From NCBI RefSeq assembly GCF_014696875.1, contig NZ_JACJQV010000160.1, positions 1 through 64,000 of the forward strand: a stretch of DNA of 64,000 nucleotides. Reading direction: 5' to 3'. Origin of the DNA: Microcystis wesenbergii FACHB-1317 (GTDB lineage: Bacteria; Cyanobacteriota; Cyanobacteriia; Cyanobacteriales; Microcystaceae). The notes beneath the pieces were generated by a model that worked only from the letters and a program-made list of their open reading frames with translations, was not told the origin of the DNA and made no database searches. The translations under genes and the position numbers were made by a program. Positions 34,685-42,766 of the stretch are shown here, one piece after another (the stretch's first letter is position 1; every line of letters begins with the position of its first letter).

Positions 34685-35866
34685 ATGCTTAATTCTCTCA
34701 ATCGCATTTTCTCGCCTTTAGTATCTAGCGTTTTGCTTACCATAATTATCTCCAGTTGTCAAGGTACAAAGGTATTAACTTCGGCGAATAATTCCCAGAC
34801 CAATCAATGGCAAAAAGTGACCGTAATCGAGGGTTTAGAGCATCCTTGGGCTATGGTTTGGCTACCTAACGGGGAAATCCTCATCACAGAGCGCCCCGGT
34901 CGTTTAAGAGTGGTTAGAGAGGGCAAATTAGACCCAAAAGCCATCGCTGGAGTTCCCGAAGTTTTTGCCGTCGGACAAGGAGGACTGCTCGATGTGGCAA
35001 TTCATCCCCAATTTACCCAAAATCGCTGGATTTATCTAACTTATGCCCACGGAGACCAGGAGGCTAATCGTACCCGCGTCGCTCGTGCGGTTTATGATGG
35101 TACAAGTTTGCGAGATGTGCGGGTTATTTTTGAAGTTTCCCAGGCAAAAACCGGCTCTCAACACTTCGGTTCGCGGTTATTATGGCTACCGGATGGCACT
35201 TTATTGGTAGCGATTGGAGACGGGGGTAATCCTCCCCTACAATTAGCGGGAGATTTAATTAGAAAACAAGCACAAAATCTGCAAAGTCATTTAGGTAAAA
35301 TTATCCGCATCAATGACGATGGTTCTCTACCGAAAGATAATCCTTTTGCGGATTCTAAAATTTGGAGTTATGGTCATCGGAATATTCAAGGAATCAGCTT
35401 TGATCCGATGACTCAACGAGTCTGGGCAACAGAACACGGAGCAAAAGGAGGGGATGAATTAAATTTAATTGAAAAAGGTAAAAATTATGGCTGGCCAGTG
35501 GTTTCTGCCAGTCAAGAGTACGGCACTAACACCCCCGTTTCCCGCGAAGAATCTCGCCCCGGTCTGATCGATCCGAAAACAATTTGGAAACCTGCGATCG
35601 CTCCTTCGGGATTGGTCTTTTATACTGGTAATCGCTTTCCTAATTGGCAGGGAAATTTATTCGCCGGTGGTTTAGTTTCCAGGCATATTCGCCGTCTGGA
35701 AGTGGATAAATCGGGTGAAATTATCAATCAAGAAGCGATTCCCATCGGTCAGAGGGTGCGGGATGTGCGTCAAAGTCCCGACGGATTTTTATACCTGCTC
35801 ACCGATGAAGGTAACGGTCAATTAATTCGCCTTGAACCGGCATCTCATAGCAATTCTCGCTCATAA
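34685..35866 (+). CDS. PQQ-type aldose sugar dehydrogenase, lipoprotein
   Basis: The protein has about 393 residues from the ATG at 34685. That start gives a clean lipoprotein signal (LVSSVLLTIIISSCQG, lipobox ISSC), whereas the upstream in-frame ATG at 34571 lies inside the previous gene. The mature part is a six-bladed soluble glucose dehydrogenase-type propeller: GLEHPWAMVWLPNGEILITE, GQGGLLDVAIHPQF, QHFGSRLLWLPDGTLLVAIGD, YGHRNIQGISFDP and TEHGAKGGDELNLI. YliI/Asd-type enzymes oxidise aldoses with PQQ in the periplasm. Many cyanobacteria do not make PQQ, so the cofactor and true reaction are open. Confidence 0.85.
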   Translation: MLNSLNRIFSPLVSSVLLTIIISSCQGTKVLTSANNSQTNQWQKVTVIEGLEHPWAMVWLPNGEILITERPGRLRVVREGKLDPKAIAGVPEVFAVGQGGLLDVAIHPQFTQNRWIYLTYAHGDQEANRTRVARAVYDGTSLRDVRVIFEVSQAKTGSQHFGSRLLWLPDGTLLVAIGDGGNPPLQLAGDLIRKQAQNLQSHLGKIIRINDDGSLPKDNPFADSKIWSYGHRNIQGISFDPMTQRVWATEHGAKGGDELNLIEKGKNYGWPVVSASQEYGTNTPVSREESRPGLIDPKTIWKPAIAPSGLVFYTGNRFPNWQGNLFAGGLVSRHIRRLEVDKSGEIINQEAIPIGQRVRDVRQSPDGFLYLLTDEGNGQLIRLEPASHSNSRS

Positions 35867-35935
35867 AAATTACACATCAAATTATCGAATTTAAGTCCCC
35901 TTTTTTAAGAGGGATTGAGGGAGAGCAAATTGGGT

Positions 35936-36230
35936 GCATCTCATTTTTGTCAATCTACTAAGTTGGGATTTTTAAGGGAAAACTCTCTGCTAAAATTGGG
36001 CGTTACTGCCGATTTTATCACTCAATCTTTCCTACGGATCGGCGTACTGCTACCGGGTGCCTTCGGCATGGCACTGATAACCTAAGCCGCATAACGCCAA
36101 AGTTATGCCCAGAGCCCTCATAGCCTGTATTCTTCATGAAGATTTGGGAAAATACTCAAAAGCCTTGCTAGGAAAATCATTCAGGGATCTAGCTAAAAAA
36201 CAGACTGTTTTTTGAGACCCTCTCATAATC
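35936..36230. repeat. Composite dispersed repeat / element debris
   Basis: The region begins gggtgcatctcatttttgtc, like the ends of the 7998-8116 element. It contains a 53-bp segment (35975-36027) repeated at 21109-21160. Near 36157-36170 it carries aaaagccttgctag, the complement of a motif inside 7998-8116. There is no ORF. It occupies most of the 577-bp gap before the sulfur/encapsulin operon. Confidence 0.55.
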
Positions 36231-36318
36231 AGGGTTTTGGCAATTGGTGAATAATTCAGGATAGATTCTTCTCCTCCAGCGATCGCCTACCCCCCTTGAT
36301 TGTAAAGATTTGTTTAGC

Positions 36319-36351
36319 TTGACCAGAGGTTGATAGTGCATAGGCTAGAAT
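36319..36351 (+). promoter_or_regulatory. Candidate promoter of the cysteine/encapsulin operon
   Basis: A ttgacc hexamer at 36319-36324 and TAGGCT (36341) or TAGAAT (36346-36351) could act as -35 and -10 boxes, with spacers of 16 or 21 bp respectively. Neither is a perfect sigma-70 match. The strongest support is location: about 95 bp upstream of the first gene and immediately before a tandem repeat. Confidence 0.3.
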
Positions 36352-36393
36352 GAATTTCAAATGGATTCAAAATGAATTTTAAATGAATTCAGG
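36350..36393 (+). promoter_or_regulatory. Two tandem 22-bp repeats, operator candidate
   Basis: The first unit (36350-36371, atgaatttcaaatggattcaaa) and the second (36372-36393) match at 18 of 22 positions and abut exactly, two helical turns apart. They sit between the possible promoter and the cysteine synthase start. The spacing suits cooperative binding of a dimeric regulator, and the homologous srp genes of Synechococcus are sulfur-regulated. A CysR-type or other sulfur regulator is therefore a reasonable guess, not shown. Confidence 0.45.
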
Positions 36394-36443
36394 ATGAGCC
36401 AATCTGGTGAACTGTCGTATTTTAATCATGGAGTTGCCATTTT

Positions 36444-37424
36444 GTGAGTAAGAAATGGTTCGCAGATAACAGTTTGTCGATCGGGCGGACTCCTCTAGTG
36501 CGCCTTAATCGAGTCGTTGGCAACAATCACGCCACGGTTCTGGCCAAGATTGAAGGTCGCAATCCAGCCTATTCAGTCAAATGTCGTATTGGTGCGGCCA
36601 TGATCTGGGATGCGGAACAACGGGGATTATTGGGGCCGGGCAAAGAACTGGTTGAACCCACCAGTGGCAATACAGGCATTGCCCTAGCCTTTGTAGCCGC
36701 CGCTAAGGGGATTCCCCTAACCCTGACCATGCCAGAAACCATGAGCCTGGAGCGGCGCAAACTGTTGCTCGCCTATGGAGCCAATCTGGTGTTAACAGAA
36801 GGGACTAAGGGCATGACCGGAGCAGTGGCAAAGGCAGAGGAAATTGCCGCGTCTAATCCCGATCGCTATGTGTTGTTGCAACAGTTCCGCAATGCTGCCA
36901 ATCCCCGCATCCATGAGGAAACCACCGGCCCTGAAATTTGGCAGGACACAGACGGGGCGATCGATATTCTCGTGTCGGGTGTGGGAACGGGCGGAACCAT
37001 TACGGGAGTTTCGCGCTATGTCAAAAAGACCCGGGGAAAACCGATTTTATCGGTAGCAGTGGAGCCAGAAGCCAGCCCCATACTATCCCAAGCCCGGGCA
37101 GGTCAGCCCTTAAAGTCTGGCCCTCACAAAATTCAGGGCATTGGGGCGGGGTTTGTTCCCGAAGTTCTGGATTTATCCCTTGTGGATGGGATTGAAACCG
37201 TTTCCAACGAAGAGGCCATTCTTTATGCCCAACGGTTGGCCAAAGAAGAAGGGATTATCTCCGGCATTTCCTGCGGTGCCGCCGCCGCCGTCGCCGCTCG
37301 CTTGGCACAACAACCCGAACACCAAGGCAAAACCATTGTCGTGATTTTGCCAGATTCCGGAGAACGGTATTTGAGTTCCATCCTGTTCCAAGGGGTATTT
37401 AATGAGCAAGGGTTAGTGGCATGA
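36444..37424 (+). CDS. cysK: Cysteine synthase (O-acetylserine sulfhydrylase), SrpG-like
   Basis: The protein has 326 residues. It starts at the GTG at 36444; no in-frame ATG lies upstream before a stop, and the first residues [20 protein letters not shown] are conserved. The PLP lysine is Lys46 in [11 protein letters not shown]. The asparagine loop is [12 protein letters not shown], the phosphate-binding loop is [14 protein letters not shown], and [10 protein letters not shown] is at the end. It forms cysteine from O-acetylserine and sulfide. It is the first gene of a four-gene unit and its stop overlaps the serine acetyltransferase start by 4 bp. The order matches srpG-srpH-srpI of the Synechococcus elongatus plasmid. 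The base composition is somewhat richer in GC than in many neighbours. Confidence 0.93.
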   Translation: MSKKWFADNSLSIGRTPLVRLNRVVGNNHATVLAKIEGRNPAYSVKCRIGAAMIWDAEQRGLLGPGKELVEPTSGNTGIALAFVAAAKGIPLTLTMPETMSLERRKLLLAYGANLVLTEGTKGMTGAVAKAEEIAASNPDRYVLLQQFRNAANPRIHEETTGPEIWQDTDGAIDILVSGVGTGGTITGVSRYVKKTRGKPILSVAVEPEASPILSQARAGQPLKSGPHKIQGIGAGFVPEVLDLSLVDGIETVSNEEAILYAQRLAKEEGIISGISCGAAAAVAARLAQQPEHQGKTIVVILPDSGERYLSSILFQGVFNEQGLVA

Positions 37425-38380
37425 CGAGCGAGCATCCGAGCAGTTCCAGCGCTCTCTCCCAACCGCCCCTGTCCTTGGATCTCGATGAGATTATCGCTCA
37501 ATTGTCCAAACCTCGTGGCGAGTCGTTCCACAGTTGGTCTCAATCACGAAACCATTTCCCCTTGCCCTCCCGTGAGGCCTTATTTCGGATTGTTGATCGA
37601 CTGCGTGCCGTTCTTTTTCCCTATCACTTTGGCAATCCCGATTTAGGCGAAACATCCAGCCGCTATTTTATCGGTCATACCCTCAATGAAGTCCTGCAAC
37701 TGCTGCATCATCAGGTTTGTCGCGAACAGTGGTTGCTGGGGTCACAGTTGCACTGGTCGTCAGACCAGATTGAGAAACACGCCCAAGGGACGGTACAAGC
37801 CTTTGCCACTCAATTACCCCATCTGAAAGCTCTGCTGGAAACCGATATCACGGCGGCCTATCGAGGTGATCCGGCGGCCAGAAATTTAGATGAAGTGTTG
37901 TTTTGTTATCCCGGGGTAACGGCCATCACTTATCACCGCATTGCCCATGCCCTGTATCGGTTGGAATCGCCCTTGTTGGCGCGGATTATCAGTGAAATTG
38001 GTCATTCCTTAACGGGGATTGACATTCACCCCGGTGCCTCGATTGGCAATAGTTTCTTTATCGATCATGGGACGGGGGTGGTGATTGGGGCTACTACGGT
38101 GATTGGCGATCGCGTGCGCCTTTACCAAGCGGTCACGCTCGGGGCAAAAAGCTTTCCCCGGGACGAATCGGGCAGTTTAATCAAAGGTCAAGCCCGTCAT
38201 CCGATTATTGAAGATGATGTGGTGATTTACTCAGGTGCAACGATTCTCGGTCGGGTAACTATCGGTCGGGGCGCCACCATCGGTGGAAATGTTTGGTTAA
38301 CCCGCAGTGTGCCGCCGGGGGGTTTTATCTCCCAGGCGCAACTACGACAGGAAATGTTTGATGACGGCTCTGGAATTTGA
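37421..38380 (+). CDS. cysE: Serine O-acetyltransferase, SrpH-like (EpsC type)
   Basis: The protein has 319 residues. The N-terminal helical region (1-150) includes [20 protein letters not shown]. The C-terminal left-handed beta-helix has the catalytic histidine segment [20 protein letters not shown], then [20 protein letters not shown], and [20 protein letters not shown]. It acetylates serine for the cysteine synthase encoded just upstream (ATGA overlap), and the two enzymes may form a cysteine synthase complex. It is longer than the E. coli type (273) because of the N-terminal helices, as is usual for EpsC-type enzymes. Confidence 0.93.
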   Translation: MTSEHPSSSSALSQPPLSLDLDEIIAQLSKPRGESFHSWSQSRNHFPLPSREALFRIVDRLRAVLFPYHFGNPDLGETSSRYFIGHTLNEVLQLLHHQVCREQWLLGSQLHWSSDQIEKHAQGTVQAFATQLPHLKALLETDITAAYRGDPAARNLDEVLFCYPGVTAITYHRIAHALYRLESPLLARIISEIGHSLTGIDIHPGASIGNSFFIDHGTGVVIGATTVIGDRVRLYQAVTLGAKSFPRDESGSLIKGQARHPIIEDDVVIYSGATILGRVTIGRGATIGGNVWLTRSVPPGGFISQAQLRQEMFDDGSGI

Positions 38381-38441
38381 GGGGCTGTCCGGGCTGTGAT
38401 TGTTCGGCCATAACAGTCGCTTTGTTACTTTTTCTTAAATT

Positions 38442-38446
38442 GGAGG
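38442..38446 (+). promoter_or_regulatory. Strong Shine-Dalgarno for the encapsulin gene
   Basis: ggagg sits 10 bp before the ATG at 38457. It is one of the best ribosome-binding sites in the window, consistent with the need for many shell copies per operon transcript. It is preceded by a 60-bp intergenic stretch, whereas the other gene junctions of the operon overlap. Confidence 0.6.
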
Positions 38447-38456
38447 ATTTAACTCA

Positions 38457-39389
38457 ATGACCTATACCCAAGATCATGAATTACAACTGGCTTTGGGAGA
38501 TGCTGCCGCTCGGCAGTTAGCCAATGCCACGAAGACCGTTCCTCAGTTATTGACCATTTCACCCCGGTGGTTCGTTCGCCTCTTGCATTGGCTACCCGTT
38601 GAGGCGGGGATTTATCGTCTCAACAAAGTCAGGGATGCTTCCCGGGTTGAGGTGGCCTGCTCTGAACGAGATGAGCGGGAACTGCCCGAAACCTTTGTGG
38701 ATTACGAAGAGACCCCCCGGGAGTATTTCTTGAGTGCGGTGAATACGGTACTGGATGTTCACACTCGCGTGTCCGATCTCTACAGCAGTCCCCACGATCA
38801 GATCCATGAACAATTGCGGCTGACGATCGAAACCCTGAAGGAACGTCAAGAAAATGAGTTGATCAACAACCATGAGTACGGATTGCTGAACAATATTGTT
38901 GATTCCCAGAAAGTACAACCTCGCAATGGTGCGCCCACGCCGGACGATTTGGATGAGTTGCTGGTCAAGGTGTGGAAAGAACCGGCATTTTTCCTCGCCC
39001 ATCCTAAAGCGATCGCCGCCTTTGGCCGAGAAGCAACCCGACGGGGTGTACCCCCCGCTACGGTGTCATTATTCGGGTCTCAGTTTATTACCTGGCGAGG
39101 CGTGCCTTTGATTCCTTCCGATAAGTTGGCCGTGAATGAACAAGGCAAAACTAATATTTTGTTATTGCGGGTAGGAGAAAGCCGTCAAGGGGTGGTCGGT
39201 CTCTATCAGCCCAATTTACCCGGTCAACAGGGAGTTGGCTTGTCGGTGCGATTTATGGGGATTAGTCGCAAGGCGATCGCATCTTACCTGGTCTCCCTCT
39301 ACTGTTCGTTGGCAGTGTTGACCGACGATGCGGCGGCCGTACTGGAGAACGTTGATGTCAACCAATACCACATCTACGACTATGACTAA
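38457..39389 (+). CDS. srpI: Family 2A encapsulin shell protein (SrpI-like)
   Basis: The protein has 310 residues. It resembles the SrpI/family 2A encapsulins with an HK97-like fold: N-terminal arm ALGDAAARQLANATKTVPQL, then TISPRWFVRLLHWLPVEAGI, the E-loop-like LPETFVDYEETPREYFLSAV, the long spine helix RLTIETLKERQENELINNHE, LLNNIVDSQKVQPRNGAPTP, and the C-terminal SVRFMGISRKAIASYLVSLY. Length and gene order (after cysteine synthase and serine acetyltransferase, before a cysteine desulfurase) match the published Synechococcus elongatus system, in which 60 copies form a nanocompartment loaded with the desulfurase. No cNMP-binding insertion is visible, which separates it from family 2B. The recognition is from sequence memory plus context. 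Confidence 0.9.
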   Translation: MTYTQDHELQLALGDAAARQLANATKTVPQLLTISPRWFVRLLHWLPVEAGIYRLNKVRDASRVEVACSERDERELPETFVDYEETPREYFLSAVNTVLDVHTRVSDLYSSPHDQIHEQLRLTIETLKERQENELINNHEYGLLNNIVDSQKVQPRNGAPTPDDLDELLVKVWKEPAFFLAHPKAIAAFGREATRRGVPPATVSLFGSQFITWRGVPLIPSDKLAVNEQGKTNILLLRVGESRQGVVGLYQPNLPGQQGVGLSVRFMGISRKAIASYLVSLYCSLAVLTDDAAAVLENVDVNQYHIYDYD

Positions 39390-41037
39390 CCCTGAACTGA
39401 TCCCTGAAAAGGCGGGGGGGAATCTAACCGCTCTATCCCCGCCCACCACTGCCCTAACTGAGGTCGAGAACATTTCTCTTAACCCCTTATTCCAACCTGA
39501 CCTTCTTGAGCATCTCGCCCAGACGATAATTCAAGAACTACAACGGCACGACCTTGGAGCGTCGCGGGCCAAGGGGTTGAGTCCAGACCGGGATGATCTG
39601 GTGCCATCCACCCCCGCAACTTCCCCGGCTGCTGTGGGCGAACGGCCCACAGTTCCCTTTACTGTACCCTTAGCCACCCCCTCTTTCTACTTCATTGAAG
39701 AGTTAGAAACAAAAATCCCCGACCTTCCGGCGGTAGTGGCCAAACCGGGCCAGCTTGTTCAAGTCCCGGGTATCGATCCCCTTTTTGTCCCCCAGGCAAG
39801 CGGGCGAAGCGTTCAAAGACCTAGCTTCTTTGATGTTCATACCATTCGCCAGGATTTTCCCATCCTGCAAGAACGGGTGAATGGCAAACCACTGATCTGG
39901 TTCGACAATGCCGCAACAACTCAAAAGCCCCAAGCAGTCATCGATCGCCTCGTTCATTTCTACAGCCATGAAAATTCCAATGTGCATCGTGCCGCCCATG
40001 AATTAGCGGCTCGCTCCACAGATGCTTACGAAGCGGCCAGAGAAACGGTACGTCGTTTTCTCAATGCCTCCTCTGCCAACGAAATCATTTTCGTGCGGGG
40101 AACAACGGAAGGCATTAATCTGGTGGCAAAAAGCTGGGGACAACAAACCCTACAAGCGGGGGATGAGATTGTCCTCACCCATCTGGAACACCATGCCAAT
40201 ATTGTGCCTTGGCAGCAACTAGCCGCCCAAACGGGAGCAAAATTGCGGGTTGTCCCCGTCGATGACCACGGGCAGATTTTACTGGCAGAGTACCAACAAT
40301 TACTCAACTCCCGCACAAAACTGGTGGCCTTTTCCCATGTTTCCAATGCCTTGGGAACCATTACCCCCGCCAAACAAATCATTGACTTAGCCCATCGGGT
40401 CGGAGCTAAAGTCTTGTTAGATGGCGCTCAATCGGTTTCCCACATTCCGATCGATGTTCAACAATTAGGGTGTGATTGGTTCGTCTTTTCCGGACATAAA
40501 GTCTTTGGTCCCACAGGAATCGGGGTACTTTATGGTCAAGAAGACCTGTTAAATGCCACGGTTCCCTGGCAAAGCGGCGGCAACATGATCGTGGATGTGA
40601 CGTTTGAGCGTACCGTGTATCAGGCGGCTCCCACTCGTTTTGAGGCCGGAACGGGCAATATTGCCGATGCCGTTGGCCTAGGGACGGCCTTGGATTATGT
40701 TCAGCAGATTGGTTTGACCACCATTGCCAATTACGAGCATGAACTTCTGGAGTATGCCACTGCGGGACTGACAACCATCCCGGGCCTGCGTTTGATTGGG
40801 ACGGCAGCCGATAAGGCTGCCGTGCTTTCCTTTGTGCTGGAGGGATTTGATGTGGAATTCATCGGACAGGCCCTGAACCGGGAAGGGATTGCCGTGCGAG
40901 CAGGCCATCACTGCGCTCAACCCATTCTGCGACGCTTTGGTTTAGAGGCAACGGTGCGCCCTTCCTTGGCTTTCTACAATACTAAGGCCGAGGTGGATGC
41001 GCTGGTGGCCGCGTTGGAACGTTTGCAACACGAATAA
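39382..41037 (+). CDS. Encapsulated cysteine desulfurase (CyD) with cargo-loading extension
   Basis: The protein has about 551 residues from the ATG at 39382, which overlaps the shell stop by 8 bp. Starts at 39355 or 39328 would overlap the shell gene more. Residues 1-148 are Pro/Thr/Ala-rich and probably disordered, with short amphipathic blocks (FQPDLLEHLAQTIIQELQRH, FYFIEELETKIPDLPA) that are the likely shell-binding motifs. The rest is a SufS-type class V aminotransferase: DVHTIRQDFPILQERVNGKP, NNAATTQ-like DNAATTQKPQ, the PLP lysine Lys373 in FSGHKVFGPTG, and active-site Cys511 in RAGHHCAQP. It removes sulfur from cysteine. In the characterised system the product sulfur accumulates inside the encapsulin. 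Confidence 0.9.
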   Translation: MTNPELIPEKAGGNLTALSPPTTALTEVENISLNPLFQPDLLEHLAQTIIQELQRHDLGASRAKGLSPDRDDLVPSTPATSPAAVGERPTVPFTVPLATPSFYFIEELETKIPDLPAVVAKPGQLVQVPGIDPLFVPQASGRSVQRPSFFDVHTIRQDFPILQERVNGKPLIWFDNAATTQKPQAVIDRLVHFYSHENSNVHRAAHELAARSTDAYEAARETVRRFLNASSANEIIFVRGTTEGINLVAKSWGQQTLQAGDEIVLTHLEHHANIVPWQQLAAQTGAKLRVVPVDDHGQILLAEYQQLLNSRTKLVAFSHVSNALGTITPAKQIIDLAHRVGAKVLLDGAQSVSHIPIDVQQLGCDWFVFSGHKVFGPTGIGVLYGQEDLLNATVPWQSGGNMIVDVTFERTVYQAAPTRFEAGTGNIADAVGLGTALDYVQQIGLTTIANYEHELLEYATAGLTTIPGLRLIGTAADKAAVLSFVLEGFDVEFIGQALNREGIAVRAGHHCAQPILRRFGLEATVRPSLAFYNTKAEVDALVAALERLQHE

Positions 41038-41090
41038 ACTGACTGGAATAGGAGCTGCCGCACCTATTCCTATTCCAGTTCCCCCTGAAC

Positions 41091-41209
41091 TAAGCTGTTG
41101 ACTATCTAAATTACTCGTTAAGACTGCAGCGGAGTGCCGGAGTTGGGAGAGGCAGTTTGAGCATTTGTACTAAAATTCCCAATAAGCAGTTTAAATTCAG
41201 TACAGCTTA
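41091..41209. mobile_element. MITE-like repeat, uninterrupted copy
   Basis: The 119-bp element taagctgttgac...agtacagctta has 8-bp inverted ends (taagctgt/acagctta). It is the empty-site version of the copy at 3303-3542, which carries a nested TATAGCG MITE at the gacta/tctaaat junction. Its end sequence gttgactatctaaattactc recurs inverted at 42301-42320. Confidence 0.75.
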
Positions 41210-41244
41210 CCACCTAGCTTATCTCCACCCCTGACTAGGGCTTC

Positions 41245-41367
41245 TAATACTAAATCGTGTTTTCAAGGTATAGGAGAGTGGGAAGTGGGAATTAGCAAGT
41301 GGGATGTGGGGAGAAACAATCCATAACTTGTGAGTTAATCACAATATTAAAAACGGATTTGGTATTA
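41245..41367. mobile_element. MITE with TAATACCAAATC termini
   Basis: Inverted ends taatactaaatcgtgtttt (left) and aaaaacggatttggtatta (right) match at about 16 of 19 positions. The 123-bp element contains a gggaagtgggaatt-like stretch and no ORF. It lies in the 570-bp gap between the encapsulin operon and the L,D-transpeptidase pseudogene. Confidence 0.78.
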
Positions 41368-41607
41368 CATCGTCACAATCAGATTAGAATGCAGATAAAA
41401 AATAGAGTTCTTGCATAATTAATTTTTGAGAGTTCAAAAATGAGAAAAATAGGCATAAAATTGCCTAAAATCCCTAAATAGAGCATTTAATTGATTAATG
41501 CTCATTCTTAATTCTCCTGACTCTGAGACTACTGGCTCCTTACTCCTCACCTAAGGTCAGATTTTTGATTTTTGCCAGAGGTCTAATTTTGACTTTGCCG
41601 GTATCAG

Positions 41608-42234
41608 ATGCTAGTTTTGCTGCCGATTCTCTGTTTATGTCTAGGAATGGGGGAATTTTTGCTCAATCCCCCAGTTAGTCCCGTCAATTCCCTTCCCGCA
41701 ACCACGGCAACCCGAACGGAAACCCGTTTGCTGCTGAATTTAAAAAAAAGACGGGTTTTTGTTGACCAAGCACAGAAAATAATCGCTTCTTATACCATTT
41801 TTCATAAGTAATGACAGAGATGGTTAATCGCCCTAACCCCCCACCCCCCCAACCCCCCCGACGTCGGGGGGGCAAGGGGGGGTAAGATACCTGCCAAGAA
41901 TAAAGAAAAATGGTATTACCCAGTGGCGATCGGTCGTCCGGGTTGGGAAACCCCGACGGGAGAATTTAGGGTGATTCAGATGGTGCGGGAACCAGTCTGG
42001 GAACATCCTTTCACCGGTCAACTGGTGCCATCGGGAAAAAACAACCCCTTAGGGGCTCGTTGGATTGGATTTTGGACTGATGGCGCGAATTTTATCGTTT
42101 TTCACGGTACAAACCCAGAAAATCTCATCGGCTGGGCCGTCTGCCACGGTTGCGTCAGGATGCGCGATCGAGATATAAAAGCTTTATTGGAAAAGGTACA
42201 AATCGGCACTTCGGTGATAGTAATCGCTCAATAG
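41608..42234 (+). pseudogene. L,D-transpeptidase gene interrupted by a MITE
   Basis: The first part (41608-41790) encodes a signal/anchor (MLVLLPILCLCLGMGEFLL) and the start of a YkuD domain (LLLNLKKRRVFVDQAQKIIA). The rest (41917-42234) continues with AIGRPGWETPTGEFRVI, NFIVFHGTNPENLIGW and the catalytic CHGCVRM box. Removing 126 bp (41791-41916) rejoins the two halves in frame as ASYPVAIGRPG. The insertion brings an in-frame TAA at 41809-41811, so the normal product would stop after 67 residues. The intact enzyme would have about 166 residues and cross-link peptidoglycan. Reinitiation at the GTG at 41923 would lack the signal peptide. Confidence 0.85.
41792..41916. mobile_element. MITE with ATACCATTTTTC termini and GC palindrome
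   Basis: The ends ataccatttttc (41792-41803) and gaaaaatggtat (41905-41916) are perfect 12-bp inverted repeats. The target TA is present on both sides (41791-41792 and 41917-41918). The interior has C-runs of 6, 7 and 7, a perfect 20-bp palindrome ccccccc-gacgtc-ggggggg (41853-41872) and another run of seven Gs, so it can form a strong hairpin. It is inserted in the L,D-transpeptidase gene. Confidence 0.85.
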
Positions 42235-42300
42235 AAACAATGGAAAAAATGTCACATTTACCAACACTTTACCCGATGATGTCGAGAGAGCCGTCTTCAG

Positions 42301-42323
42301 GAGTAATTTAGATAGTCAACAGT
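42301..42323 (-). repeat. Fragment of the TAAGCTGT element, inverted
   Basis: gagtaatttagatagtcaac is the exact complement of gttgactatctaaattactc in the 41091-41209 element. Only this end is present, 36 bp before the SemiSWEET start codon. Confidence 0.6.
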
Positions 42324-42358
42324 TTAAAATGAAAGAAACTAAGCTAAGAGGATAAGCG

Positions 42359-42613
42359 GTGAATATTATTGAACTAATCGGGATCGTGGCGGGAATATTA
42401 ACTACTGTCTCGTTTTTACCCCAAGTGATTAAAACTTGGCGTTATCGTTCGGCTAAGGACTTGTCCCTCACTATGTTTATTTGCTTTTGTCTGGGGGTTT
42501 TTCTCTGGCTCATCTACGGTATTTATATGAGCAGCAAACCGATTATTGTCGCTAATTTTGTTACTTTTATCTTAGCGGGGACAATTCTCTATTTTAAGAT
42601 TAAATACGATTAA
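42359..42613 (+). CDS. SemiSWEET-type sugar transporter
   Basis: This 84-residue protein has three membrane helices and the PQ-loop motif SFLPQVIKTWRYRSAKDLSL in the first. The second helix is MFICFCLGVFLWLIYGIYM and the third VANFVTFILAGTILYF. SemiSWEETs work as homodimers that carry mono- or disaccharides by facilitated diffusion. Size and motif are diagnostic. It starts at the GTG at 42359 (VNIIELIGIVAG). It is a lone gene. Confidence 0.88.
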   Translation: MNIIELIGIVAGILTTVSFLPQVIKTWRYRSAKDLSLTMFICFCLGVFLWLIYGIYMSSKPIIVANFVTFILAGTILYFKIKYD

Positions 42614-42766
42614 AATGACTGGCAATCCCTTGCGGCTGTATTTGCTCACGTCATGACAATTCTACAATTTATCCCCACATCTAGGGGCGAGGATAGGATT
42701 TTTAGGTTAATTTATTGTTAAGATGATCATTTTTGACCATTTAGACCAAATTTGGGGTCAAGAAAC

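Noticed and set aside
37141-37543. Antisense and +1 frames over cysK/cysE
   Set aside because: They lie wholly within strongly conserved coding regions and have no family features.
41821-42021. Minus-strand frames over the transpeptidase/MITE junction
   Set aside because: They result from the GC palindrome and antisense of the YkuD domain; no protein features.
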